Source: an uncultured Ruminococcus sp. (lineage in GTDB: Bacteria; Bacillota; Clostridia; Oscillospirales; Acutalibacteraceae). From it: 64,000 nt of DNA. The DNA is taken from the NCBI GenBank assembly GCA_904393835.1, contig CAJFNC010000005.1:1-64000 (forward strand), in the 5' to 3' direction. Below, one piece after another: positions 34,478 through 44,928 of this stretch. The position numbers and the translations under genes are program-made. The notes under the pieces are model-generated. The model was given only the letters and a program-made list of their open reading frames with translations, was not told where the DNA came from and made no database searches. The stretch's first letter is position 1. Every line of letters begins with the position of its first letter.

Positions 34478-35112
34478 TGGGTCAGTCTAAAGTACTACGT
34501 GCGCTGGGTAGGATTGTATGTCCCCCTATTTTTAAATTATTATACAGATACAAGACAATCGGAACAGAAAATATTCCCGAAACCGGCGGATACATTCTTG
34601 CCTGCAATCACATATCATATTCCGATCCTGTCTTGCTCGGGGTATCGACAAAAAGGACACTCTATTTTATGGCGAAGGCTGAATTGTTTGAAAAAAGCAA
34701 ATTTTTTGCCGGACTCATAAAAGCGCTCGGCGCTTTTCCCGTTAAGAGAGGCGCAAACGACGGTAAAGCCATTAACACAGGCGAAAGCATCATTCGCAAC
34801 GGCGATATTATGACGATCTTCCTTGAAGGCGGCCGCAGCAAAAACGGAGAGCTTATGCGTCCCCGCAGCGGTTGTGCTCTGATTGCAAAGCAGACTCAGG
34901 CGTCGGTAATTCCTGCCTGTATAACCGTTATCGGAAATCCCTATAACACTTTCTCACGCAGAGTAATACACTTTGGCAAACCCATAAGCGTGGAAGAACT
35001 CGGATTGACGGGTGATTCGGGAATTAAAGAGCTGAAATATGCTTCCGATAAAATTATGGACAGAATAAAAGAGATGAGAAAGGCGGACTTAAATGAGTAT
35101 AAACGTCGCTAA
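34477..35112 (+). CDS. plsC: 1-acyl-sn-glycerol-3-phosphate acyltransferase
   Basis: A 211-residue acyltransferase that makes phosphatidic acid at the membrane. The catalytic NHISYSD (NHx4D motif) lies near residue 45 and the glycerol phosphate-binding EGGRS near residue 118. The overlap with cmk (one base) and with the next gene (20 bases) shows a tightly coupled operon. Confidence 0.93.
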   Translation: MGQSKVLRALGRIVCPPIFKLLYRYKTIGTENIPETGGYILACNHISYSDPVLLGVSTKRTLYFMAKAELFEKSKFFAGLIKALGAFPVKRGANDGKAINTGESIIRNGDIMTIFLEGGRSKNGELMRPRSGCALIAKQTQASVIPACITVIGNPYNTFSRRVIHFGKPISVEELGLTGDSGIKELKYASDKIMDRIKEMRKADLNEYKRR

Positions 35113-37087
35113 ATCCGCAGGTTTCTGTTTTGGCGTAAACCGTGCCATAAAAATGGTGGAGGAACTCCTTGACCAAAACGTCAAGGTGTGCACACTCGGC
35201 CCCATAATCCACAATATGGAGGTTGTTCGGGACCTCGAAAAAAGAGGCTGCCGAGCAGTTGAATCAATTGACGATGTAAAGCCCGATGAAACTCTTGTGA
35301 TCCGTTCCCACGGTGTGCCCGCGAAGACTATTGAGGAAATAAAAAATAATAATATTGTGTTCAAGGACGCAACCTGTCCGTTTGTCAAGAAAATACACAA
35401 TACGGTTGCAGATGCCGATGAGCAAAACGATATTGTTCTCATTGCCGGTAACAGCGCACATCCCGAAGTGCAGGGAATAATGGGTCACTGCAAAGCGGAA
35501 TGCTACACTTTTAATAATGAAGAACAATTAGATGAAATATTAAATATTATTCTGAAAAAGAAAAATAAGAACATCAAAATTGTTGCACAGACCACATTCG
35601 ATACAAAAGAATGGAAAAAATGTATAAAAAAAATAAAAAACCTATGTACAAATGCGAAAATATTTGATACAATATGTAATGCTACGTCAGTTAGGCAAAA
35701 TGAAGCTGACTTAATAGCTGCTTGCTCGGACTTTATGATCGTCATAGGCGACAGACACAGCTCAAATACAGGAAAGCTGTTTGACATTTGCAAAAGGCAG
35801 TGTCCCAATACCGTTTTGATTGAAACATCCGACGAGCTTGATTATGCACAGGTTCAGGCAGCAAACAAAATAGGCGTAACTGCGGGTGCGTCAACGCCCG
35901 CAAGGATAATAAAGGAGGTACTGGATACAATGAGTGAAATTAAATCCGGTGAAACAAATGTGAATGAATCTTTTGAGGCTTTGCTTGAGGAAAACCTCAA
36001 AAACTTAAATACAAACGAAAGGGTAATCGGCACAGTACTCAGTATTGCGCCCAATGAAGTTCAGGTTGATGTCGGCAGAAAGCAGACAGGTATTATTCCT
36101 GTTTCAGAGCTTTCAAACGATCCTAACGCAAAGCCTGAGGATCTTGTTAAAATCGGCGACCAGTTAGAGCTTCTCATAATGAAGACAAATGACCAGGAAG
36201 GCACAATCTTGCTTTCAAAGCGCAGAGTTGATGCTCAGAAGGGTTGGGAGAAACTTCAGGAGAAAGTTGAGTCTCAGGAAATTCTCACAAGCAAGGTTAC
36301 AGAGGTTGTTAAAGGCGGCGTAATCGTTATTTATGACGGCATAAGAATCTTTATACCCGCGTCACAGGCTACTGCTACGCGCGGCGAAAATCTTGAGGAT
36401 CTTCTCGGCAAGGAAGTTCAATTCAGACTTATTGAAGTTTCTCAGCACGGCAGACGCAGAAGAGCTATCGGTTCTATCCGCAGCGTACTTAAAGAGCAGA
36501 GAGCTGCTCAGCGCGAAGAGTTCTGGAAAACATGCGAAGTCGGCAAGCACTACAACGGCGTTGTTAAGTCACTTACAAGCTACGGCGCTTTTGTTGACCT
36601 CGGCGGCGTATTCGGTATGATTCACATTTCAGAGCTTTCATGGACACATATCAAACATCCCAGCGAGGTTGTTAACGTAGGCGATACAGTTGACGTTTAT
36701 GTTAAGGACATCAACGAGGAAACAAAGAAAATTTCTCTCGGCTACAAAAAGCCCGAGGACAATCCGTGGGAAATCCTCAAGAGAGATTATCCCGAGGGTA
36801 CAGTAGTAAAGGCTACAATTGTCGGTCTTACCGAATTTGGTGCTTTTGCCAACATAATCCCCGGAATTGACGGTCTTATCCATATTTCTCAGATTGCCAA
36901 CAAGAGAATCGACAAACCCTCGGATGTTCTTTCTGTCGGAGACGTAGTTGATGCAAAAATTACTGCTATCGACTTTGACAAAAAGCGTGTAAGTCTTTCT
37001 ATGCGTGCATTGCTTCCCGAGGACGAGCAGCAGGCAGAAACTGCTGAAGAGCCCGAGGCAGAAGCTGCTGAAGAAACAGCTGAATAA
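35093..37087 (+). CDS. ispH: Fused IspH (HMBPP reductase) and ribosomal protein S1
   Basis: A 664-residue fusion. Residues 1-280 are 4-hydroxy-3-methylbut-2-enyl diphosphate reductase, the last step of the MEP isoprenoid pathway. Its 4Fe-4S cysteines are at positions 12, 95 and 195, with GPIIHN and RSHGVP histidine motifs. Residues from about 308 to 650 are four S1 RNA-binding repeats, followed by an acidic Glu/Ala tail. Fusions of this type are known in Clostridia. A strong internal ribosome site at 35911-35918 could allow separate translation of the S1 half from Met280. AAGGCGGA precedes the start. Confidence 0.95.
   Translation: MSINVAKSAGFCFGVNRAIKMVEELLDQNVKVCTLGPIIHNMEVVRDLEKRGCRAVESIDDVKPDETLVIRSHGVPAKTIEEIKNNNIVFKDATCPFVKKIHNTVADADEQNDIVLIAGNSAHPEVQGIMGHCKAECYTFNNEEQLDEILNIILKKKNKNIKIVAQTTFDTKEWKKCIKKIKNLCTNAKIFDTICNATSVRQNEADLIAACSDFMIVIGDRHSSNTGKLFDICKRQCPNTVLIETSDELDYAQVQAANKIGVTAGASTPARIIKEVLDTMSEIKSGETNVNESFEALLEENLKNLNTNERVIGTVLSIAPNEVQVDVGRKQTGIIPVSELSNDPNAKPEDLVKIGDQLELLIMKTNDQEGTILLSKRRVDAQKGWEKLQEKVESQEILTSKVTEVVKGGVIVIYDGIRIFIPASQATATRGENLEDLLGKEVQFRLIEVSQHGRRRRAIGSIRSVLKEQRAAQREEFWKTCEVGKHYNGVVKSLTSYGAFVDLGGVFGMIHISELSWTHIKHPSEVVNVGDTVDVYVKDINEETKKISLGYKKPEDNPWEILKRDYPEGTVVKATIVGLTEFGAFANIIPGIDGLIHISQIANKRIDKPSDVLSVGDVVDAKITAIDFDKKRVSLSMRALLPEDEQQAETAEEPEAEAAEETAE
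35911..35932 (+). promoter_or_regulatory. Internal ribosome-binding site and start codon for the S1 half
   Basis: AAAGGAGG (35911-35918) lies 11 bases before an in-frame ATG at 35930, exactly in the linker between IspH and the S1 repeats. Initiation there would give a 385-residue S1 protein (35930-37087) beginning MSEIKSGETNVNES. Confidence 0.6.
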
Positions 37088-37100
37088 ATTAACAAATACA

Positions 37101-37129
37101 AGGGGCGCCTTTGGGTGCCCCTGTTTTTT
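37101..37129 (+). terminator. Terminator of the cmk-plsC-ispH/rpsA operon
   Basis: AGGGGCGCC (37101-37109) pairs with GGTGCCCCT (37114-37122, one G-T pair) and is followed by GTTTTTT. It ends just before the ribosome site of the next gene. Confidence 0.85.
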
Positions 37130-37140
37130 GGAGGCGTATT

Positions 37141-37716
37141 ATGACAGTTCAGGAGCAATTTATCTCTATCTACAACGAACACATAAAAAGACGCGGTGCA
37201 GAGGAGCTTTTGGAGTGGATTAAAAGAACCGATTTTTTCACGGCTCCTGCCAGTACAAAATACCATTGTGCCTGTGAGGGCGGACTTGTTTTACATTCCG
37301 TCAACGTATTCAACACAATGGTGGAAAGATATTATGATGAGGAAACCGACAGTATCGAAAGCTTTGCAATCTGCGGACTTTTACACGACTTGTGCAAGGC
37401 GCAGTTTTACAAGGTGTCAACTCGCAATGTCAAAAACGAGCAGACAGGGCAGTGGGAAAAAGTGCCGTACTATGCAATTGATGATCAATTTCCATACGGT
37501 CACGGTGAAAAATCTGTTTTTCTCATTGAAAGAAAAATGCACCTCAAAATTGACGAAGCTATGGCAATACGTTGGCATATGGGTGAGTTCGGCGACAAAA
37601 ACAGCAACACTATCAGCCAGGCTTACGACCGTTATCCGCTTGCCGTAAAGCTTCATCTTGCCGATCTTGAGTCAACTTATCTCAAAGAGAAGGGAACTTC
37701 TGAGGTCAGAAGATAA
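37141..37716 (+). CDS. HD-domain hydrolase
   Basis: A 191-residue protein of the HD phosphohydrolase superfamily. Metal ligands are seen at His52 (LVLHSVNVFNTMV), His82-Asp83 (LLHDLCKAQ) and a later His (RWHMGEFG near 154). The substrate is not known. GGAGG precedes the ATG at 37141; the frame is open ten codons further but within the terminator hairpin, so the earlier start is unlikely. Confidence 0.85.
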   Translation: MTVQEQFISIYNEHIKRRGAEELLEWIKRTDFFTAPASTKYHCACEGGLVLHSVNVFNTMVERYYDEETDSIESFAICGLLHDLCKAQFYKVSTRNVKNEQTGQWEKVPYYAIDDQFPYGHGEKSVFLIERKMHLKIDEAMAIRWHMGEFGDKNSNTISQAYDRYPLAVKLHLADLESTYLKEKGTSEVRR

Positions 37717-37782
37717 TATTTTCAATACATTTTAAGCTTACCGTTAAACAAAAGGCATTATTTTTTATATTTTGGCAATTAT

Positions 37783-37871
37783 ATAACAAACAGGATAATG
37801 TCCCCGCATCTAAAGGCTGAGTCCGGTATCAAAATTCAGCGGCGAAATATAATCCCACATTGAATTTGCAG
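37783..37871 (-). repeat. Dispersed intergenic repeat, copy B
   Basis: Read on the minus strand, this 89-bp sequence aligns over its whole length with copy A at 9013-9100, including an identical 24-base core ending in ACCGGAC. Its flank (37880-37910) also shares AAAGCTTTGCTTT with copy C. It lies between the HD hydrolase gene and ligA. Confidence 0.75.
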
Positions 37872-37910
37872 CGTATTGCGCTGTCGGTTTTGATAAAAGC
37901 AAAGCTTTGA

Positions 37911-39932
<2,022 letters not shown>

Positions 39933-39945
39933 TTAAAATTTTTTT

Positions 39946-39977
39946 GACCTCGGCAAACGCTGAGGTCATATTTTTTT
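39946..39977 (+). terminator. Terminator of ligA
   Basis: GACCTCGGC (39946-39954) pairs with GCTGAGGTC (39959-39967, one G-T pair), followed by ATATTTTTTT. Confidence 0.85.
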
Positions 39978-39994
39978 GTCTTTAAACATAGTAA
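39965..39994 (+). promoter_or_regulatory. Candidate sigma-E promoter of the spoIIIA operon
   Basis: GTCATATT (39965-39972) and CATAGTAA (39987-39994) are 14 bases apart and resemble the Bacillus sigma-E consensus (CATATT, then CATACAnT). It overlaps the 3' arm of the ligA terminator. In Bacillus the operon is sigma-E dependent. Confidence 0.45.
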
Positions 39995-40024
39995 TTAGTG
40001 TAAAACATTATGGAGGAATTGAAA

Positions 40025-40972
40025 ATGGCAAGTATGAATGACAAAGAACGTTTTAAACAGGCAGTCGGATGTATCAGCTTGCAGTTGCAGCGCAGACTTA
40101 TGCCGTTGGCGGAACAAATCGGACAAACCGCAATGGAAATCCGTCTCAGAATCAATCGCCCGCTTTGCATAGTCTGTACCGACAATACATATTACGTTAT
40201 GAAAAACGGAGGACTGTCAAACGCTCCAGTAAGCTCTGAGATGCTCTGTATAAGCCGAGTTGATATATCCGATACTTTTCACAACATTTGTAATTATTCG
40301 GTCTATATGCGCCAAAATGAGATTGTAAACGGCTTTATTACCTTAAAGGGCGGTCATAGAGCCGGCATTTGCGGAACGGCGGTCTGTGACAATTCAAAAA
40401 TTACGAATATTCGTGATATTTCATCAATAAACATAAGAATTGCTCGTGAGAGAAAAGGCTGCGGCAAGGATTTGATTAGGTCTGTGAAAAGGATTGACAA
40501 AGGTTTACTTATCTGCGGCGCGCCTTGCTCGGGAAAAACGACCGTCCTCAGGGATATTGCAAGGCTTTTGTCAACAGAATACGGGAAATGTGTTTCGCTG
40601 ATTGACGAAAGGGGAGAGCTTGCGGGTACCGTGTCCGGTATCGCTCAGGATGACATTGGTATGTGCGACGTTTTTGATTGTTATCAAAAGAGTGATGCCA
40701 TCAATCAAGCTATTCGCAGTATGGCTCCGGATATTGTAGTATGTGATGAAATCGGTTCTCAAAGGGATTTTGAGGCTCTCGAACATTCTCTAAACTGCGG
40801 CGTGTCAATTATAGCAACAGCTCATGCCGCCGATAAATATGAATTGCGAAAGCGCGAATGTATATACAAACTTGCAAGGATGGGTGCTTTTCCTAATATC
40901 GTATTTTTGTCCGACAAAAATCATCCAGGAAAGATAACATCGGTTGCGGAGGCAAAAGATGTTTTTTCTTAA
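40025..40972 (+). CDS. spoIIIAA: Stage III sporulation protein AA (ATPase)
   Basis: A 315-residue protein similar to secretion ATPases. The Walker A loop ICGAPCSGKTTVLRD is near residue 165, with the Walker B/Asp box further on (DIVVCDEIG). It is thought to power the mother cell-to-forespore channel. GGAGG (40013-40017) points to the ATG at 40025 rather than 40010. It overlaps spoIIIAB. Confidence 0.94.
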   Translation: MASMNDKERFKQAVGCISLQLQRRLMPLAEQIGQTAMEIRLRINRPLCIVCTDNTYYVMKNGGLSNAPVSSEMLCISRVDISDTFHNICNYSVYMRQNEIVNGFITLKGGHRAGICGTAVCDNSKITNIRDISSINIRIARERKGCGKDLIRSVKRIDKGLLICGAPCSGKTTVLRDIARLLSTEYGKCVSLIDERGELAGTVSGIAQDDIGMCDVFDCYQKSDAINQAIRSMAPDIVVCDEIGSQRDFEALEHSLNCGVSIIATAHAADKYELRKRECIYKLARMGAFPNIVFLSDKNHPGKITSVAEAKDVFS

Positions 40973-41456
40973 AATTCTCGGCGGCGCGCTGATTGTGCTG
41001 GCCGGTTATTTTATAGGCAGGCAAAAATCTCAAAAGCTCTATTGCCGCAGAAATTTTCTTAAAAATATAACGGTGTTTTTATCGTCATTGCAAACGAGCC
41101 TCAGGTATGATTGCAGCGATATTTTTACCATAGTGACCGAAAGCGCAAAGCGACAAGGTCTTGATTGCCTTGAGTGCCGCAGCAGCGGAAAAAGTTTTGC
41201 AGAAACCTGGTATGAAAAAATTTCATGCTTACCAAATGAGTATTCAGCGCTGAAATCGGACAAAGAGCTTTTGAATAAATTCGGAGAAAATCTCGGCGCA
41301 ACTGACGTTGAAGGTCAGCTGAAACATATTGAGCTGTACAAAACGCAGTTTGAAAAACAACTTTCGTTTGCCGAAGAGGATATAGCAAAAAAAGCAAAGC
41401 TGTACAAAACATTGGGACTGTTTGCAGGTACGGCGGTAGTTTTAATGATAATATAA
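40959..41456 (+). CDS. spoIIIAB: Stage III sporulation protein AB
   Basis: A 165-residue protein with an N-terminal membrane helix (ILGGALIVLAGYFIG) and a C-terminal one, and a soluble helical core, as in SpoIIIAB of the channel complex, which resembles type II/GspF-like components. GGAGG lies six bases before the ATG, inside the end of spoIIIAA. Confidence 0.9.
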   Translation: MFFLKILGGALIVLAGYFIGRQKSQKLYCRRNFLKNITVFLSSLQTSLRYDCSDIFTIVTESAKRQGLDCLECRSSGKSFAETWYEKISCLPNEYSALKSDKELLNKFGENLGATDVEGQLKHIELYKTQFEKQLSFAEEDIAKKAKLYKTLGLFAGTAVVLMII

Positions 41457-41466
41457 AGAGGTAATA

Positions 41467-41661
41467 ATGGACGTTGAGCTTATTTTTAAAATAGCGGCAG
41501 TCGGAATAATCGTGGCTGTGTTGTCACAGCTTTTAATCCGCAGCGGTCGTGAGGAGCAGGCAATGCTCACGTCGCTGGCAGGATTAATAGTGGTGCTTAC
41601 TTTGATAATAACTCAGATAAGCACGCTGTTTACAACTATTAAACAGCTGTTCGGTTTCTGA
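41467..41661 (+). CDS. spoIIIAC: Stage III sporulation protein AC
   Basis: A 64-residue membrane protein with two hydrophobic helices, matching SpoIIIAC in size, sequence character (IFKIAAVGIIVAVLSQLL, REEQAMLTSLAGLIVVL) and operon position. AGAGGT upstream. Its stop overlaps the next start (TGATG). Confidence 0.93.
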   Translation: MDVELIFKIAAVGIIVAVLSQLLIRSGREEQAMLTSLAGLIVVLTLIITQISTLFTTIKQLFGF

Positions 41662-42050
41662 TGAGTATCATTTCAATATGTGTGCTGGCAGTAACTGCGG
41701 TAATATTGACAACGGCAATTAAGCCAAAAAACGGAGAAATTGCCCTTATGCTCGGAGTAGCCTGTTCTGTAATAATTCTGATCTATGTACTCACTCAGGT
41801 AGGAGCGGTTACAACGGTTATAAACCAAATTATTGCAGCCTCCGGGGTAAATTCGGGTTACGTAATAATTTTGCTTAAAGTAATCGGCATTTGTCTTGTT
41901 ACTGAGCTTGCCGTCAATACCTGTAAAGACGCAGGCAGTCAGTCGCTTGCCGGCAACGTGTCTCTTGCAGGCAAAATAATGATAACGGTAACCTCGCTGC
42001 CGCTGTATTCGGATATTTTAAATACTGTTTTGTCGCTTGTGAAAGCGTAA
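41661..42050 (+). CDS. spoIIIAD: Stage III sporulation protein AD
   Basis: A 129-residue membrane protein with four helices, related to SpoIIIAC. GVNSGYVIILLKVIGICLVTELAVNTCKDAG near residue 66 is the family signature. Part of the membrane base of the sporulation channel. Confidence 0.93.
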   Translation: MSIISICVLAVTAVILTTAIKPKNGEIALMLGVACSVIILIYVLTQVGAVTTVINQIIAASGVNSGYVIILLKVIGICLVTELAVNTCKDAGSQSLAGNVSLAGKIMITVTSLPLYSDILNTVLSLVKA

Positions 42051-42061
42051 GGAGTAAAGAC

Positions 42062-43180
42062 GTGAAAAAAGTATTTTCGGTAATTCTAATAATTGTCGGG
42101 TTGACGTTATTGTCGGTTTTTACGGTCAGCGCCGCTGAGGAGGGAATAACCTACGATCTGTCGGGAATATACAGCAGCCTTTCCGATGAGGTAAAACAGA
42201 GCCTTGATAATATCGGAGTTGACAGTGCCGATCCTCAAAAAATTTCATCGCTTGAATTTTCCTCAATTGTTGAAGAAATAACGGCTCTTGCCGGTGAAAA
42301 CGCAAAATCTCCGCTCAAGGGGTTGTTGTCGGTTACGACTTTGCTGCTCCTGTGCTCTTTGCTTTCCGCCTACAAAAATTCATTGAGCTCCGATATATCA
42401 AGTGCTCTTAATATTACGTGCGCGTTGTGTGTTACGTGTGCTGTAATAGTGCCTGCGGTATCGGTAATAAATATGACTTCAAACATAATCTCGGTCGCTT
42501 CAAACCTTATGATTGCCTACATACCGATAATGGTGATAATTATGACAACTGCGGGGCAGCCCGTCAGCTCTGCTTCATATTACGCTATGGTGCTTGCCGC
42601 AGGAGAAGGCGTAGGTCAGATTTCTTCACGTGTAATAGTTCCTCTGCTTAATATGTTTTTGGGCTTTTCGGTGACTTCAAGTGTTTCGACGGAAATAAAT
42701 CTTTCGGGATTTATAAATATAATTTCAAAAACTGTTAAATGGCTGCTTGGATTCGCAATGACAATTTTTACGGCTGTTCTCACCTTTAAACAGCTCATAA
42801 CAACATCTCTTGACGATGTGTCCACACGAGCCATAAGATTTACGCTTAATTCTTTTATTCCTATCGTAGGTTCAGCTTTATCGGACGCCTATAAAACAGT
42901 ACAGGGCAGCGTAGGACTTCTGAAATCGGGAGTAGGGATATTTGTGATAATATCAATAGCGTTTATCTTTTTGCCTGTAATACTGCAAACACTTATGTGG
43001 CTTGTAACATTGTGGATAGGTAAAGCAACGGCTGAGGTTTTAAGCCTCAATCAAAGTGCCAAACTGCTCGAAAATATATCGGTGGTGTTTTCTACGCTGC
43101 TTGCAATTGTGCTGTGCATTATGTCAATCTATATAATATCTACGGCAGTAGTCCTTATAGCGGGCGGTGGCGCTTCATGA
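42062..43180 (+). CDS. spoIIIAE: Stage III sporulation protein AE
   Basis: A 372-residue protein with a signal-like N-terminal helix and about seven later membrane helices, matching SpoIIIAE. The start is GTG behind AAGGAG. It is the largest membrane part of the mother-cell side channel. The stop overlaps the next start (ATGA). Confidence 0.93.
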   Translation: MKKVFSVILIIVGLTLLSVFTVSAAEEGITYDLSGIYSSLSDEVKQSLDNIGVDSADPQKISSLEFSSIVEEITALAGENAKSPLKGLLSVTTLLLLCSLLSAYKNSLSSDISSALNITCALCVTCAVIVPAVSVINMTSNIISVASNLMIAYIPIMVIIMTTAGQPVSSASYYAMVLAAGEGVGQISSRVIVPLLNMFLGFSVTSSVSTEINLSGFINIISKTVKWLLGFAMTIFTAVLTFKQLITTSLDDVSTRAIRFTLNSFIPIVGSALSDAYKTVQGSVGLLKSGVGIFVIISIAFIFLPVILQTLMWLVTLWIGKATAEVLSLNQSAKLLENISVVFSTLLAIVLCIMSIYIISTAVVLIAGGGAS

Positions 43181-43650
43181 GTAATCTTGCTTCGGTTGTT
43201 GCGGTTGCCTGCGCATCAGCGCTGATATGTACGCTTGTATCAAATTTTGTCAGCAATACATCGGCGAAGCGTATAATAAACCTCGTTTTAGGTGCTTTTA
43301 TAATCTGCTGTATTATTTCTCCCGTAAAAAACGCATTTTCGGCAATAAAAAACAGTTCGGACTCTGCGTCTGAAATTACTGTTCAAGGCGCTACCGACGA
43401 TGAGGCGTACAACAAGCTTATCCTCAGGCAAACTCAGGAAAATCTTGAGAATACGCTGTCGGACTTACTTTATCAGAACGGAGTCGCTATAAACCGATGT
43501 GAAATAATACTTGCTTTGCGCAATGAAACAAGCATAATCATATCGTCAATCAGCATATATATAAGTGATGAATACATACGGTACGCAAACCTTATCGAAA
43601 ACGTCACATTTCAGAATTTCGGAATCACACCGAACATAATTACGGAGTAA
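43177..43650 (+). CDS. spoIIIAF: Stage III sporulation protein AF
   Basis: A 157-residue protein with two N-terminal membrane helices (residues 1-50) and a soluble C-terminal ring-building-like domain, as in SpoIIIAF. The frame is open 21 codons upstream, but coupling to spoIIIAE and GGCGGTGG favour the ATG at 43177. Confidence 0.9.
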   Translation: MSNLASVVAVACASALICTLVSNFVSNTSAKRIINLVLGAFIICCIISPVKNAFSAIKNSSDSASEITVQGATDDEAYNKLILRQTQENLENTLSDLLYQNGVAINRCEIILALRNETSIIISSISIYISDEYIRYANLIENVTFQNFGITPNIITE

Positions 43651-43654
43651 AAAT

Positions 43655-44104
43655 ATGTCAGAAAGCAAAAGTGCGGAGAAAGCAAAAAAACTGTTTGAAA
43701 ACGAAAAGGTTCGAAAAATCATTGTGATAAGCGGAATTATAGGTATCGCATTGATTTTTATATCATCATACGTTGACTTTGGTTCATTTACCGATAGTTC
43801 CAAAAACGAATTTTCGGTTGACAGCTACAGTCAGCAAATCGAAAACGACCTGAGCAGTGCAATTTCAAAAATTGAAGGCGCAGGCAAGGCAAAAGTTATG
43901 TTGACAATGGAAAACAGCAAGGAGCTCGTTTACATTGACGGCACAACAACAAAAACAAAGGAAATACAACCCCTTATACGCGGGGTACTTGTATTGTGTG
44001 AAGGCGGTGACGATCCGACGGTTGTCGAACGCATAACGCAGGCGGTAACAAAAACACTCGGCATATCGTCGGCAAAAGTATGTATTGCAAAATTATCAGA
44101 ATAA
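43655..44104 (+). CDS. spoIIIAG: Stage III sporulation protein AG
   Basis: A 149-residue protein with one membrane helix (about residues 23-42) and a ring-forming domain of the type that makes the large SpoIIIAG channel ring. It is somewhat shorter than the Bacillus protein. Its ribosome site (GGAG) lies at the end of spoIIIAF. Confidence 0.9.
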   Translation: MSESKSAEKAKKLFENEKVRKIIVISGIIGIALIFISSYVDFGSFTDSSKNEFSVDSYSQQIENDLSSAISKIEGAGKAKVMLTMENSKELVYIDGTTTKTKEIQPLIRGVLVLCEGGDDPTVVERITQAVTKTLGISSAKVCIAKLSE

Positions 44105-44118
44105 AGGTTGGGAGTATT

Positions 44119-44664
44119 ATGAAATTTCAGAAAAAATATGTGGTATTGTCAGCATTGGTACTTGCTCTTGCAGCAGCAGTTTACGTAAACTGGCAGTTTT
44201 CAGGTACAGACTCAAGCGTAACCTCAAAAGAGCTCGGTGCAGCTTCATACGTAAGCGCAACGGCGGCAAGTTCAACAGCTGACGAAGCGGTGCAGACAGC
44301 GGCGATTACAAAGGAGCAGGAAAATTTCTTTGCAACCGAACGCACAAAACGCCAGAGCACACAGGATAAAATAATGGACGATGCTCAAAAGGTGTTTGAC
44401 CTTGATACGGCCGACGACTCCAAAAAGAGTGAAGCTCAGCAAAATGTAGAGGAAATAATCAAGATTTTTACAATTCAGGACAGCATTGAAAGCATAGTTA
44501 AAGCAAAGGGCTTCAGTGAATGTCTTTGCTATATCAGCGACGAAGGTGTAACCGTTATAGTTCCGAACGGCGAGTTAAACGACACATCGGCGCTTCTTAT
44601 TGACGATGCAGTAACTTCACACTACAACGTTGATTATTCAGATATATCTATTGTCGGAGCATAA
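44119..44664 (+). CDS. spoIIIAH: Stage III sporulation protein AH
   Basis: A 181-residue protein with one N-terminal membrane helix (KKYVVLSALVLALAAAVYVNW), a Ser/Ala/Thr-rich and charged coiled-coil middle and a C-terminal ring-building domain. In Bacillus, SpoIIIAH crosses the intermembrane space to bind SpoIIQ. GGGAG supports the ATG at 44119. Last gene of the operon. Confidence 0.92.
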   Translation: MKFQKKYVVLSALVLALAAAVYVNWQFSGTDSSVTSKELGAASYVSATAASSTADEAVQTAAITKEQENFFATERTKRQSTQDKIMDDAQKVFDLDTADDSKKSEAQQNVEEIIKIFTIQDSIESIVKAKGFSECLCYISDEGVTVIVPNGELNDTSALLIDDAVTSHYNVDYSDISIVGA

Positions 44665-44838
44665 CAGCAGTAATTTTATTATCTCCATCTATCGACTCAG
44701 GGCTTTCTGACAATTTACGGGCAAACAAAAAAGAAAATGATTTCTAAATAAAATCTTACGTTAATAACCCAAAACAGCTTCTGTCTGCTTTTGAAATTGT
44801 TACGCGGCTTTTTTTGACAAAGCCTCAAATTACAAAAT

Positions 44839-44923
44839 AAAGGGACTGTGCGTTTTTAAACCGCCCCGGAATGTGCTGTCTGTGCAATCCGGAGCGGCTA
44901 ATTTTTCGTTCAGTCCCTTTTTA
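44839..44923. terminator. Large nested hairpin terminator between spoIIIAH and the glycan operon
   Basis: An outer stem AAAGGGACTG (44839-44848) with CAGTCCCTTT (44911-44920) encloses an inner stem CCGCCCCGGA (44861-44870) with TCCGGAGCGG (44888-44897, one mismatch). T runs flank it on the plus strand and A/T-rich DNA on the other side, so it may serve both convergent operons. Confidence 0.7.
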
Positions 44924-44928
44924 ATATG

